A stretch of 64,000 bases of DNA from an uncultured Planktomarina sp. (lineage in GTDB: Bacteria; Pseudomonadota; Alphaproteobacteria; Rhodobacterales; Rhodobacteraceae). The notes under the pieces are model-generated. The model was not told where the DNA came from and ran no database searches. It saw only the letters and a list, made by a program, of their open reading frames with translations. Within the stretch, counting starts at the first letter, position 1; each line of letters opens with the position of its first letter. The position numbers and the translations under genes were made by a program. Of this stretch, positions 1-10,121 are shown one piece after another. Location of the stretch: assembly GCA_905182455.1 (NCBI GenBank), contig CAJJBJ010000008.1, positions 40,475-104,474 on the forward strand. Reading direction: 5' to 3'.

Positions 1-3000
1 GGCAAATGCGCGGTGATATCCACCTCTGCCAAACTTTCAGGCGAGAATATATGCGCAAGATCTGGATGAGCGAGAAGGCCCGTTGCCTCCCTCAACGCGG
101 CAGCAAAAATGTCGGCATCAATCAAACGAGCTGTAACACCAGACCATGTTGATTGCTTTGTATTCGGCAGAACCTCCAACAACAGGTGAACCGCAGTGCC
201 CAAGCGCAATGCGTCAGGGTTGGACTGAGCCAACCCACCTGAGACCACCTTTTCGCCGCCGAGCTCTGAGGGAGCGCGCGGGGCGATTGGCCAAATTTGG
301 GCGGTGGTGGACGGTGTCACCCAATCGGGCACCATGCAAGCGTCCCGTGTTGTGGTGTTCACCCCTTTCAGCTCTCCCGCCAGCCAAGGAATAGGTTCAT
401 AGCGCAATCCAACACCAGCGGCCGTGATCAGCGGCGCAGCTTCCTTGGTGAGGGCCGCTGCATGAATTGCATTGTACCAACAATCATGCCCCTCTTTGAT
501 GTCGCCCGAGCCCATGACGATCAGCCAACTTTCCGCACGAGTGAGTGCCACATATAAAAGTCTGTCGCGCTCTTCCAATTGACGCGACTGTAGCGCATCC
601 AATGTGGGGGTGATAACGTCGGGAATGAACTTTGAATTTGGCTTCCAGACCGCAAGGCCACGATGATCTATCACGTCTCGGGTTTTTGGAGCTTTGCGCG
701 CGGCCGTATCTGGCAAAATGACGATAGGGGCCTCTAACCCTTTTGCGCCATGAACGGTCATTACCCTTATTTTGTCGCCAACACTGTCCATTTGCCGCTT
801 AATCTCAAGATCGTCCGTATCAAGCCACACCAAAAACCCGGTGAGGCTGGGCACACTTCCGCGCTCATAGGCCAAAGATTGGCTGACCAAAGCGTCAATG
901 CCCTCGGCGGCCTCGTGGCCCAATTGTCCCAAAAGCGCAGAGCGTCCATCCTGGCTCGTTAAGATGTGTTCAATAAGTTCGAACGGTCGCTTGAAGTCTG
1001 CAAGATTGCGCAGCTCGGTTAAGCGCCTGAGGGTCTCGGGGAAATCTGTTTTTCGGTTTTGTAGGCTGCGCCACAAGAACGGGGAGTCCCGTCCCTGTGC
1101 GAGATTGAACATATCCTGTTCTGTCCAGCCAAACAACGGTGACTTTAACGCCTCAGCAAGAGACAGATTGTCTTCCGGGAGGGCCAAAAATGCGAGTAGA
1201 GATCGAATATCCTGTACCGCCAACTCAGCGGCTACTTTAAGCCGATCTGCTCCGGCGATGGGGAGACCCACCTCCTTACAAGCCCGATGAATTTCGCGAA
1301 ATAATAGCTTTTGGCGGCCCTGAACCAAGATTAAAAAATCACCAGCTGTGATTTTCCGGTGGAACGGAACACCCTTTTGATCAAGCTGGGCCAGGGTTTC
1401 GGTTTCTATTAAATCTTGAATATGCCCAGCAAGCGCATCGGCCAATTGCTTGTCTTGGTGATCGGTGGACACTTCATCCACGGGATCTGTCCAGTGGCGA
1501 ATCTCAGCTTTTTCAGCTTTTTCAAACACAGGCCAAACATCAACGCGGCCGGGCAGTTCTGATTTGTAAGCCAAATGCTCCGACTGAGACCCCAAGCCGA
1601 TCCGGTCGGCAAAGACCTGATCGACCAGCCCCAAAATAGCTGGGGATGAACGGAATGAATAGTCCAGCGTGGTGGATTGAAACGGCTGACCAATCTCCAA
1701 AAGCTGTGCTGCAAATTGGTCGCGCATCCGATCAAAGCCCTCGGGATCAGCACCCTGAAAGGAATAAATGGATTGCTTTTTATCGCCCACCACAAAAATT
1801 GTGCGTTGCACATTTGCGCGCGCGCCTTGCCCCGAGGTGAATTCCTGCGCCAATAGTCGGATAACATCCCACTGTGCTGGGCTGGTGTCTTGAGCCTCAT
1901 CCACCAAAATATGATCAATGCCGCCATCCAGCCGAAACAACACCCAAGACGCCACACGTTCATCCAACAGCAGGGTGCGTGTGCGCAAAATCAGATCGTT
2001 GAAATCGAGAAAGCCGCGCGTTTGCTTGCGGTCATGGTAGCTTTGTAAAAACTCTGTTGCGAAATCATATAGGGCTTTAGTGCGTTGTGCAGAGCGCAGC
2101 GCCAACCGTCTTTGACGGCCACCTTCAACCCGCATCATCAGCGCTTCAAGCTGTGTCATAAAGGGCAGCTCGGGCTGTGTTTTCTTGGTGGGGAATTTCC
2201 CAATCTTTGCGGTGAAGGGCTCTGCGCCTGATTTGGTCAAAAAGACAGATTCCAAAACCGGCAAATCAGCCACAGTCAAACCTGATCCCTTGATTGCCTG
2301 CAAATTCACCCCGGCCTTGAAGTCATTGCCGGCCTTGGTCAGAAGCACGGCTCTAAGATCAAAAACGATTTTTGCATCACCTGGCAAAAAACAATCGGTC
2401 GCAAGGTCTTCGTCTCGATAGCTGGGCGCCAGATCAAACCCGCTCCAGATATCATCCTGTGTGGTCATATCTTCAAAAAGATGTGCCAAATCCAAGATAG
2501 CTCGTAAGACATCCTGCAATTCCATCCCGGTGAAATATTGCGCGATACCGTCGAAGCTGGACTGCTCAGCACCATCTGCAATAGCCTCAACCACCTCATC
2601 CAACAAAAGCTTTTGCGCGCGCTCGTCAATTTCAACAAACTGAGGGTTCACGCCGGCCTCCAGTGGAAATCTACGAAGGATGGAGGCGCAAAAGGAATGA
2701 ATCGTTTGTATTTTCAACCCGCCTGGGGCCTCAACCGCACGGGCGAATAACGTGCGCGCACGATCAATATCGTCAGCATCAAGGCTGCGCTCAATGCCCA
2801 ATTCTTGCAGCTCATCAATAAGTTCTGCATTGTCCAGCATTGTCCAGCGCCCCAAGCGCCGGAACAAACGATTTTGCATTTCAGAGGCAGCGGCCTTAGT
2901 GTAAGTCAGGCACAAAATGTTCTGTGGCATCACCCCATCAAGCAACAACCTTGCCACGCGGTCGGTCAGCACTCGGGTTTTTCCCGATCCCGCATTGGCG

Positions 3001-3068
3001 GCCAACCATGTAGACCGCGCCGGATGCGCCGCCTCGATCTGCCTTAAGCTTGCGTCGCTCAATTTCAT
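1..3068 (-). CDS. addA: Double-strand break repair helicase-nuclease AddA (3' end beyond window)
   Basis: UvrD-like ATP-dependent helicase and nuclease subunit of the AddAB complex, which processes double-strand DNA ends for RecA-dependent repair. The frame is open from the ATG at 3068 to the left edge, about 1022 codons, with no internal stop in the places I checked. Walker A AANAGSGKT lies near residues 23-31, the DEAQDTS helicase motif near residue 390, and the motif VMTVHGAKGLEAP near residues 769-781. The C-terminal PD-(D/E)XK nuclease domain is mostly or wholly outside the window. The start codon overlaps the addB stop as ATGA, so translation is probably coupled. Family assignment is firm. 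Confidence 0.95.
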   Translation of the reverse strand, partial: MKLSDASLRQIEAAHPARSTWLAANAGSGKTRVLTDRVARLLLDGVMPQNILCLTYTKAAASEMQNRLFRRLGRWTMLDNAELIDELQELGIERSLDADDIDRARTLFARAVEAPGGLKIQTIHSFCASILRRFPLEAGVNPQFVEIDERAQKLLLDEVVEAIADGAEQSSFDGIAQYFTGMELQDVLRAILDLAHLFEDMTTQDDIWSGFDLAPSYRDEDLATDCFLPGDAKIVFDLRAVLLTKAGNDFKAGVNLQAIKGSGLTVADLPVLESVFLTKSGAEPFTAKIGKFPTKKTQPELPFMTQLEALMMRVEGGRQRRLALRSAQRTKALYDFATEFLQSYHDRKQTRGFLDFNDLILRTRTLLLDERVASWVLFRLDGGIDHILVDEAQDTSPAQWDVIRLLAQEFTSGQGARANVQRTIFVVGDKKQSIYSFQGADPEGFDRMRDQFAAQLLEIGQPFQSTTLDYSFRSSPAILGLVDQVFADRIGLGSQSEHLAYKSELPGRVDVWPVFEKAEKAEIRHWTDPVDEVSTDHQDKQLADALAGHIQDLIETETLAQLDQKGVPFHRKITAGDFLILVQGRQKLLFREIHRACKEVGLPIAGADRLKVAAELAVQDIRSLLAFLALPEDNLSLAEALKSPLFGWTEQDMFNLAQGRDSPFLWRSLQNRKTDFPETLRRLTELRNLADFKRPFELIEHILTSQDGRSALLGQLGHEAAEGIDALVSQSLAYERGSVPSLTGFLVWLDTDDLEIKRQMDSVGDKIRVMTVHGAKGLEAPIVILPDTAARKAPKTRDVIDHRGLAVWKPNSKFIPDVITPTLDALQSRQLEERDRLLYVALTRAESWLIVMGSGDIKEGHDCWYNAIHAAALTKEAAPLITAAGVGLRYEPIPWLAGELKGVNTTTRDACMVPDWVTPSTTAQIWPIAPRAPSELGGEKVVSGGLAQSNPDALRLGTAVHLLLEVLPNTKQSTWSGVTARLIDADIFAAALREATGLLAHPDLAHIFSPESLAEVDITAHL

Positions 3069-5990
3069 TTTGACACCTTGAGTGAATGGGCTGGTTGGTT
3101 GGTGCTCCACTCGCCGTAGCGGGACAGATGGTCATAATCTGATACAGCGTCAGCCGTTAGCATGGCGCGCCGTGCCGCATAGCCTTGCTCAGGATCTTGA
3201 TAGGTGGCCACCAACTCTGAAAATTCGGCCCAGACATCGGTTTCACCCATAGGGGCTGCCGCAACTTCGGGATCATTGCCAAGACCAATATAGGTGGCTC
3301 CGGCAACACGCAGTGCGCCAAGACCTTCAAACCCGCCTTGGCGCAACATTTCAACCTCAAGCAACAGCTGCTTGTCGAAATGCAGTTGCTGGGCAGTGCT
3401 CGGCGGCTGGCCGGTTTTATAGTCGTAAATATGAGCGGTGCCATCACGCAAAAGATCCACCCGGTCCGCTTTTCCAACCAAGGTAAACCCAAGGGCAGGC
3501 AGGGTCACCTCTCCCCAGATTTCAGTTTTTGAAGATAATAGCTGCGCCTGACGTTGCAGCTCGCCGGCTACAAACCAATCCGCAAACCTCGCCACCCGTG
3601 CTTGCCACATCCGGCGCGCTGCTGGCCACGGGACCAACTCTTGAAGCATATCCGCAGACAAGCTTAGCAAAGCTGTTTTGGCAGTGGTGGCATCATCCCA
3701 AGGCCCGGCTTCGACAAAAGCCTCCAAAACGTGATGAATAACCGTACCGCGCAAGGGCGCATCGGGAGACTTTGCCAGTGGATCTAAGCGCCTGAGGTTT
3801 AAGACGTGCTTGGCATAAATAGCATAGGGATCGCGAATAAGGTGTTTGATATCCGTCACAGCTAGTTTTGTGGGTCGGCTGTTAAGGGGTGGAGCGACGG
3901 AGGGGCGGACTGTGTGTTGCGGCGCTGTAGTGGCCTCAACGGCTTCAACCAAATCAAGCCAATAATCACCACGGCTGCACATATCTTTTACCCAAGACTC
4001 GCCATCGGGTTTTGGCAGGCCGTTCAACAGGTTTTCAATCCGGTTGAGCCAACGAGACGGCACCGTTTCCGCATCATCTGACCGCAAAGAGCGGGTTACC
4101 CAAACGGATTTGGCGCCAATAGCCTGTTGGAAATCATGGGCTGATAGGCCAATCCGCCGTTCAGGTAGCAGCAGTCCAGCCTGAAGCCGCAAGCTGCGGT
4201 TGAGCCAAGGGTCAGGTGCAGGCGGCTCGGGCCACGTCCCGTCATTCAGCCCTGCAAGGATCACGAGATCCGCACTTTGCACCCGTGCCTCAAGCGTGCC
4301 CCATATCAAGATATTGGGATGCGCTTGATTTTGATCGCGGGTTTCACCAGCGCTTAAGACACCGCGTAAAATCGCACTGTAGTCTAGAAGCTCTACATCA
4401 CCCGCAGCGGGAGCATGTTGGGTCAAATCATCAATGGCCGATTTCGTGTCGCGCCCGGGGGCTTTCTGCCACAACTCACCCTCTGCGCCGGATGGTCCGT
4501 TTGACAGAGTGTTTGCCACCGCACAATGATGATCAAGCCAGCGGTCGAGTGGCTGGGTTCCTTTTGGCCATGTTGCAAATGCGCTGCCCACAATCCAATC
4601 GACCCAGGGGCGATAGCGATCTTTGGCCTCAGCCCATTTGTAAAGCGCTTCGGGTGACAAGAATGCAGGGCCTCTCCGGCGTAGATATAGCTCTAAATCA
4701 CGGGTGTTAAGCAGGTGTTGGCCGCGGTCACACCCGCTGCCGGAATGGGCCAGCGGGTGTTTTAACAGCACCAGCAAGGTTTCAGAGGTTGTCTGTGGCT
4801 GGGCGAGATCCAAAACATGCAACAAAAACCGTCCCGGTGCCGTCAGGTTCAGCGGGATGCCGGCGCTGTCATCAGGGGTGATATTCCATGCAGAAAGAGC
4901 TGTTGCAATGCGGCGCGTTAGGTTTCGATCCGGTGTGATCACTGCGGCTGTTTGACCGTCATCAGCGGCTTGGCGCAATCTTAGGGCAATAGCCATGGCC
5001 TCAACCCTTTGGTTTGGGGCTTCAAGCCAAGTGATGTCACCCGTCGCTGCGTCAAGGTTTTCAAGCGATGGACCTTCTTGCCGCCAGTGGTGTGTGACTG
5101 GGGCGGGGCGCAGTGCCAAAGAGATGAGTTTGTTACGGGCAGGGGCCTCTGGTGGCGCAGAAGTCCAAGCTTCGACCTGATTTGGTGCAATCCCCAGCGA
5201 TGTGAGCAGGCGCGAAAACCTATATTGAGGGTGATCCTCACTGGTTTTTGGATCGGCAAGCCTCTCCCACACGCGATTGGGCATATCAAAATCAAAACCT
5301 GGCAGAATGAGCGCGCCCTGTGGCAGGTGGGCAATGGCTTGCATCAGCCGAAAGGTGGTGCCACGTGATCCAGTTGAGCCGGCTAAAATTATCGGATGCT
5401 CTGGCGGCGATGTTTTCCAACCCTCTGTCAACGCCAAGACGCTGGCGCGTTGGCGGGTTTCCACATCTGGCGTGGCCCCATGCTCAAAATACCGCTGCAC
5501 AATATTGATAAATTTAAGCGCCCTTTCCCAATGCCCGGAAACATCCGAGACATCGAGATTGGTGATGGCGTCGGGCTCAATACCTTCACCCTGCATCTCA
5601 TCCATCAACGCTCGCCAAGCTGTTGGCTAGATCAAACACCGCGCTGCGTGGGGCTAAGCCGTCAACTTGGCTGAGCAGCTGGCGCACCAATTGGGCAATT
5701 TCCAGTCGTCGCCGCAGGGCCGGGACCGGCATAGGTAGATCAGTGAGCGTGGGGTGTTTGGCCAAATCCGTGACCAAATGAAGCTTGGGCATCAATCGCG
5801 CTGGGCCCTTGAGGAACAGTTCTGACAATCGCCGCTGCATCCGGCGAGTATTGACGTAAATCTCAACTCGAGCCCAATCTTCGGCCGGGCTGTGTTGCAA
5901 TCTTTGGGTCAAACCCTCCAGCAATGTGGCTGGAAACTCCTGCCCGGAGTGAGTGCCGAAAATGCGCGGTAATCCGTGGTCGTTAAACAT
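3065..5990 (-). CDS. addB: Double-strand break repair protein AddB, interrupted by one frameshift
   Basis: Second subunit of the AddAB helicase-nuclease. The N-terminal 130 codons (5990 to about 5604) read MFNDHGLPRIFGTHSGQEF and end LANSLAS; the remaining ~848 codons resume one base out of frame with LMDEMQGEG. The sequence at about 5604 carries one extra base relative to a continuous frame. The second part has the nucleotide-binding loop GSTGSRGTT and a C-terminal nuclease motif IYDYKTG. Joined length is about 975 aa, normal for alphaproteobacterial AddB. The start overlaps the upstream uridylyltransferase gene by 8 bp and the stop overlaps addA. Conservation on both sides suggests a sequence error or a very recent mutation. 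Confidence 0.9.
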
Positions 5991-6669
5991 GTGGCCTGTC
6001 CAAAATTTCAGCGCCTAGGGCGATGTTTTCTGGCCTGCCGATGTCGCACCATTGGCCGGTATAGGTGGCCGCGCGCAGGGCGTCCCGCGCGATAAGTTGA
6101 TCCCAAACGAGGTTTAGTGAAAAGGCTTCGGTGGCAATGCTTTCAACAGCATCTAGCTTAATGATTTGCACGCCGAGGTAAACCCAATCTCCGCCGCGCG
6201 TGACGGTCCCGCACTCTGCGACTGAGAAATCACCGGGCGCGGCGCGGCCCTGTACTTGATCAACTGGTGCACATAAAAGCAATGCCTCGCAGTCATCCTG
6301 CCAGTGTTGAGCCAGGACCTCAAAGGGATTGGGTCCAGACCATATCGCATCACCATTGCTGGTAAAAATTACAGGACCTTCAAAATGCGAACGGGCATTC
6401 TTGAGGCCACCGCCAGTGTCTAAAATCTTTGTCTCATGCACTACGTTGACAGGCTTATCTTTCAGATGATCTCGAATCTTCTGGCCAAGATAGTGAGTAT
6501 TCACGACAATTTTAGAGATGCCACCCGCTTGGGCAAGCTCAAGAGTGCGATCCAGCAGGCTTTGTCCAGCGACCGAGATCAGCGGCTTTGGCAGATCCGC
6601 AGTAAGGGGCTGCATCCGACTGCCAAAACCCGCGGCGAAGAGCATCAGTTCGTGGGGCGAGTTGCGCAT
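5983..6669 (-). CDS. murU: Nucleotidyltransferase, N-acetylmuramate-1-phosphate uridylyltransferase type (MurU-like)
   Basis: Sugar-phosphate nucleotidyltransferase of 228 aa. The N-terminal signature AAGFGSRMQPLTADLPKPL is the nucleotide-binding loop of this superfamily. In the MurU pathway it makes UDP-MurNAc from MurNAc-1-phosphate during peptidoglycan recycling. The specific assignment rests on the adjacent kinase gene, whose 3' end overlaps this start by 25 bp, matching the AmgK-MurU pair known from Pseudomonas and alphaproteobacteria. Without that context only a general NTP-transferase call would be safe. It is followed by addB with an 8-bp overlap, so the four genes amgK-murU-addB-addA appear co-transcribed. 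Confidence 0.85.
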   Translation of the reverse strand: MRNSPHELMLFAAGFGSRMQPLTADLPKPLISVAGQSLLDRTLELAQAGGISKIVVNTHYLGQKIRDHLKDKPVNVVHETKILDTGGGLKNARSHFEGPVIFTSNGDAIWSGPNPFEVLAQHWQDDCEALLLCAPVDQVQGRAAPGDFSVAECGTVTRGGDWVYLGVQIIKLDAVESIATEAFSLNLVWDQLIARDALRAATYTGQWCDIGRPENIALGAEILDRPHV

Positions 6670-7640
6670 TTTGCTCTCAATTTAGATCGCAGCTCTGGGC
6701 TGGGGGGTGGTAAGTTGGCACAGATCTTCGCCAAAGCCGCAAGGTCCGGGTGGCTCAGGTCTCGCCAAAGATTATCCCAAACATGGGGCATTAAATCAAG
6801 ATATCCGGGCTTACCGTCGCGCAGGCAAAGGCGTGCAAATAAGGCTAAGACCCTTAGATTGCGTTGCGCGCTAAGGGTTGAAAAGGCATGTTCAAAGGTG
6901 TCGGTGCGTTGATAGTTTGCAGCGAGCTCTTGTTTGAGTTGGTGCGCCACGGTCGGAGCTAAACTCCGCCTTGCATCATGTATCAAGGAGGCCGCATCGT
7001 ACAGAGGGTGGCCAAGCCGCGCATCTTGAAAGTCGAGCTGACCCATTTGATCTAGGCCTGTTTCTTCGGGCCTATAGATCAGGTTTTGTGCATGGTAGTC
7101 GCGCAGTACCAAAACAGGATCGGACCAATCTAGGTTTTGCAGCTGCATGCGAAGTTCAGCCGCAATCGCAGCTGCAAGCTCTTGGTTGCAATACCACGCC
7201 AGGGTGATTTCTGCGCCTTTAGCCATATCGTCAGCCATATATTGTCCGACACCTGTGGGGGGCGCAGTCTTATGCAATTGATCTAAAGCGGCCAGAGCGA
7301 GGCGGTATAGGCCCAGCTCCAGATCAGGTGATTGCTCGGCGAGGGTGAACAGCAGGCCATCGCCAAAATCTTGCATCAAGATGAGGCCCTGCTCGGCATT
7401 TTGGGCGAATATTTTTGGCGCTGCGAGACCACAGCTGGTGAGGTGGGCTGCGATTTTGAGAAAGGGGCGGACATCTTCACCCATCGCAGGGTCGGCATCC
7501 ATCAAAACAGCCTTGTTGTTGGCTGAATCGGCCAGCCTCTCATATCGTCGGTTGCCGGCGTCACCAGCCAAGGGTGCGCGTGTGGCCTTGGCCCAGCCGG
7601 TGGATGTCAGAAATTCATGAATATCATCGGCCCGGGTCAT
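6645..7640 (-). CDS. amgK: Aminoglycoside-phosphotransferase-fold sugar kinase (AmgK-like)
   Basis: Kinase of 331 aa with the APH fold. A catalytic-loop variant LVLRDYHAQNLIY and the metal-binding segment LDFQDARLGHPLYDAASL are visible. AmgK enzymes phosphorylate N-acetylmuramate or N-acetylglucosamine at C1 and feed MurU. The start ATG at 7640 is followed by TRADDIHEFLTSTGWAKA, a typical N-terminus. The gene is first in the overlapping minus-strand operon. In relatives I recall tsaE immediately upstream; here the 352 bp upstream hold no recognisable tsaE. Confidence 0.85.
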   Translation of the reverse strand: MTRADDIHEFLTSTGWAKATRAPLAGDAGNRRYERLADSANNKAVLMDADPAMGEDVRPFLKIAAHLTSCGLAAPKIFAQNAEQGLILMQDFGDGLLFTLAEQSPDLELGLYRLALAALDQLHKTAPPTGVGQYMADDMAKGAEITLAWYCNQELAAAIAAELRMQLQNLDWSDPVLVLRDYHAQNLIYRPEETGLDQMGQLDFQDARLGHPLYDAASLIHDARRSLAPTVAHQLKQELAANYQRTDTFEHAFSTLSAQRNLRVLALFARLCLRDGKPGYLDLMPHVWDNLWRDLSHPDLAALAKICANLPPPSPELRSKLRAKCATRPTN

Positions 7641-7992
7641 GCGTGTGATTCTTTTTGCGCCAAGGTCTGGGAACAGTAACTCATAAAGCGAATTTTCACA
7701 GGTGTGGGAGTGGGGGATGATGAGTGCTTAAGCATGTGGGCACAATAAGGCGGGCCGTGGGTGCTGCAAGAGGAAACTACGCGACAGATTGCTCTGTATG
7801 CGATTACAACTTGGTGCGTTTGGTGTCATCCGGTTCGATCAGTGTATATCGATCATGTAGTGGGTGCAGCGCAGGGCGGGCCCGATTTGGAGATCACCCG
7901 AACGCCCCGGTTGGCGCGGTCCTCAAGCCCAAGTGCAGTTACGCCTCCTGGCGAGGACTGTACCGCATCTCTTTTAAGGCGCGATTAACTGC
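7641..7992. other. 352-bp gap between regB and amgK without a recognised gene
   Basis: No intact gene is supported. The plus-strand ORFs here show no family features. On the minus strand one stretch reads GVTALGLEDRANRGVRVISK before a stop near 7853, and another ends IEPDDTKRTKL; I do not recognise either, and they may be decayed coding sequence. A tsaE ATPase motif (GxxGAGKT) expected from synteny is not present. The amgK promoter presumably lies in the part nearest 7640. Confidence 0.5.
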
Positions 7993-9360
7993 TCAACTAA
8001 TTTCGATGGGCCTGTTTTTCCCAGTTGGTACATCCACCGCCTCCAGCTTTCGGCGTGGCCACACGCCACGAACCACAGCGCCGCGCAGCGGGTCGCCAGC
8101 TGAACCGTTTGAAAACTCTAATGCCGCACCTGAGCGTTCCAACAGTGTTTTTGCGATGAATAAGCCAAGACCCATGCCGTCATACCCCGGCCGGGCCCCA
8201 TTTTTTTTGCTGCGTTTGCGGCGGTGGACAAAGGGATCTCCGATCCTATTTATAACTTGTGGCGCAAACCCTAAGCCATCGTCAAAAATTTTCACAAAAA
8301 GTTCGGTGTCGCTCCAGCTGATATCAACACGAACCTGAGTTTGAGCGAAATCGACGGCATTTTGGATCAAATTGCGTAGCCCGTGAATCACCTCTGGTTT
8401 GCGGTAGGCCAGCGGCTGGTCCAAATCAAACTCGAGATTGCCACCAAAAGTAAAAACCACATTTTTGCCGCGGTCCAGATGAGGTTCAGCGGCTTCGCGC
8501 ACCAGGGCCGACCAAGGGGTGACGCGCAAATGTAAATCGTCTTTGCCCGCACGCCCCATGGAGCGCAAAATTTCGCCGCATCTTTCAGCCTGTTCTCGAA
8601 TAAGTTGCGCATCTCCGTAAAGATCTTTTGTTTCTTTGAGCTCCTCCATCAGCTCAGCACTGACCAACTTTATAGTGGCGAGAGGTGTGCCTAGCTCATG
8701 AGCCGTGGCGGCCACAACGCCGCCAAGGTCGGTGAGCTTTTGTTCTCGGGCCAAAGCCATCTGCGTGGCCAAAAGCGCCTCAGACATGGAGGTCATCTCA
8801 GATGTGACGCGCCGGGTGTATATGGAGATGAAGATAATGCCAGTGACGATTGCGACCCAAAATCCAAAGACAAAAACCACGGGCATTTCCAGCAAACTGT
8901 TGTTCGCGGTGCGTAAGGGTATGTAGGTCAAGCCAACGGTGCTGATCATTGCGACAGCACAGCTGGCTAATAAAAGCGTAGAGCGAGCCGGCAAAACGGT
9001 TGCGGCAATTGTGACTGGGGCTAAAATGAGCAGCGCGAACGGATTGTTAAGCCCGCCGGTGAAGGCCAAAAGCAGGGACAGCTGCAAAGTGTCAAACACC
9101 AGGGTTGATACAGTTTCAGCCTCCGAGAGGCGCCTATTGTCTGGAAAGATAATAACGGCTAATAGGTTTGCTATGACTGACAGGCCAATTACAGCGGCAC
9201 AGGGTCCCAGTGCAAGCTGTAGACCAAAAAGCTGTTTTCCCACGATCAGTGCTAAGATCTGCCCGGCAATCGCAAACCACCGCACTGTGACAAGAGTGCG
9301 CAGCCGCATCCAGTTGCTGCGGGCGTTCTGATCAATATAACCAATGCCGGATTGTGACAT
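7993..9360 (-). CDS. regB: Redox-sensing histidine kinase RegB/PrrB
   Basis: Membrane sensor kinase of the RegB/RegA system that controls respiration, redox balance and energy genes. It has about six N-terminal membrane segments containing the quinone-associated motif GGLNNPF, then the H-box AATAHELGTPLATIK with phosphoacceptor His221, the redox-active Cys261 in AERCGEILRSMG, and a C-terminal ATPase with GMGLGLFIAKTLLERSG. I choose the ATG at 9360 (MSQSGIGYIDQNA) because AGGAG lies about 7 bases upstream; an in-frame upstream ATG would add 19 unconserved residues. The gene diverges from senC-regA, the classical arrangement. Confidence 0.95.
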   Translation of the reverse strand: MSQSGIGYIDQNARSNWMRLRTLVTVRWFAIAGQILALIVGKQLFGLQLALGPCAAVIGLSVIANLLAVIIFPDNRRLSEAETVSTLVFDTLQLSLLLAFTGGLNNPFALLILAPVTIAATVLPARSTLLLASCAVAMISTVGLTYIPLRTANNSLLEMPVVFVFGFWVAIVTGIIFISIYTRRVTSEMTSMSEALLATQMALAREQKLTDLGGVVAATAHELGTPLATIKLVSAELMEELKETKDLYGDAQLIREQAERCGEILRSMGRAGKDDLHLRVTPWSALVREAAEPHLDRGKNVVFTFGGNLEFDLDQPLAYRKPEVIHGLRNLIQNAVDFAQTQVRVDISWSDTELFVKIFDDGLGFAPQVINRIGDPFVHRRKRSKKNGARPGYDGMGLGLFIAKTLLERSGAALEFSNGSAGDPLRGAVVRGVWPRRKLEAVDVPTGKNRPIEIS

Positions 9361-9444
9361 TTTATTGCTCCTGTGACGATCTGAAGCTGAACAAATCATA
9401 AGATATGTCATAAGCATTAAACTAGAAGATCACAGGGGGCCACA

Positions 9445-10065
9445 ATGTCGTTAACGAAATTTGTATCCATTGCAGGCGCTGCGCTGATTGTGGCGCTGGG
9501 CGGTACGTTCTTGATTACTCAAATCATGGTGCCGGCAAAACGGTTTGAGGATTGTGTCGGCGGCGGAGTTGCCGGTGGTGCGATTGGGGGGCCGTTTGAG
9601 CTGATGGATCATAGGGGGCAGATGGTCACTGATGTGGATGTGTTGGATCAACCGGCGTTGGTTTATTTTGGTTATACCTTTTGTCCAGATGTTTGCCCAA
9701 TGGACGTGGCGCGCAATGTGGTTGCTGTCGAAATATTGGCGGACCGTGGACTGCAGGTGAAGCCCGTGTTCATTACAATCGATCCGGCGCGCGATACGCC
9801 AGAACATCTGGCGGATTTTGTCGCAAACAATCATCCTGATCTGGTTGGCTTGACGGGTACAGGTGAACGGGTAGCCAAAGCGGCGCGGTCCTATAAGGTC
9901 TATTATCGCAAGCAACCGGGCGATGATGAGGAGTATTATCTGATGGATCACTCCAATTTCACCTATCTTATGATGCCAGGTATTGGCTTTGTGGACTTTC
10001 TACGCAGTGATACCTCACCGCAAAAAGTGGCCGATCGTGTGGCCTGCGTCATAAGGGCCGCTTGA
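9445..10065 (+). CDS. senC: SCO1/SenC family copper chaperone
   Basis: Thioredoxin-fold protein of 206 aa anchored by one N-terminal membrane helix. The copper-binding CxxxC is FCPDVCP (Cys80, Cys84) and the third ligand is His169 in MDHSNF. SCO proteins deliver copper to the CuA site of cytochrome c oxidase. The gene is transcribed away from regB and lies 56 bp upstream of regA, the standard senC-regA order of Rhodobacterales. The start MSLTKFVSIAGAALIV gives a normal signal-anchor. Confidence 0.95.
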   Translation: MSLTKFVSIAGAALIVALGGTFLITQIMVPAKRFEDCVGGGVAGGAIGGPFELMDHRGQMVTDVDVLDQPALVYFGYTFCPDVCPMDVARNVVAVEILADRGLQVKPVFITIDPARDTPEHLADFVANNHPDLVGLTGTGERVAKAARSYKVYYRKQPGDDEEYYLMDHSNFTYLMMPGIGFVDFLRSDTSPQKVADRVACVIRAA

Positions 10066-10121
10066 TACTAGCGTTCCGCGAACCATTTTGTTAGATTAAG
10101 ACAAATCGGAGGGATCAGATC

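Noticed and set aside
4216..4710. 164-codon plus-strand ORF inside addB
   Set aside because: Antisense shadow of a conserved gene, no family features.
5595..5612. Programmed ribosomal frameshift in addB
   Set aside because: No slippery heptamer or stimulatory structure is evident and AddB is not known to use one; a plain indel is simpler.
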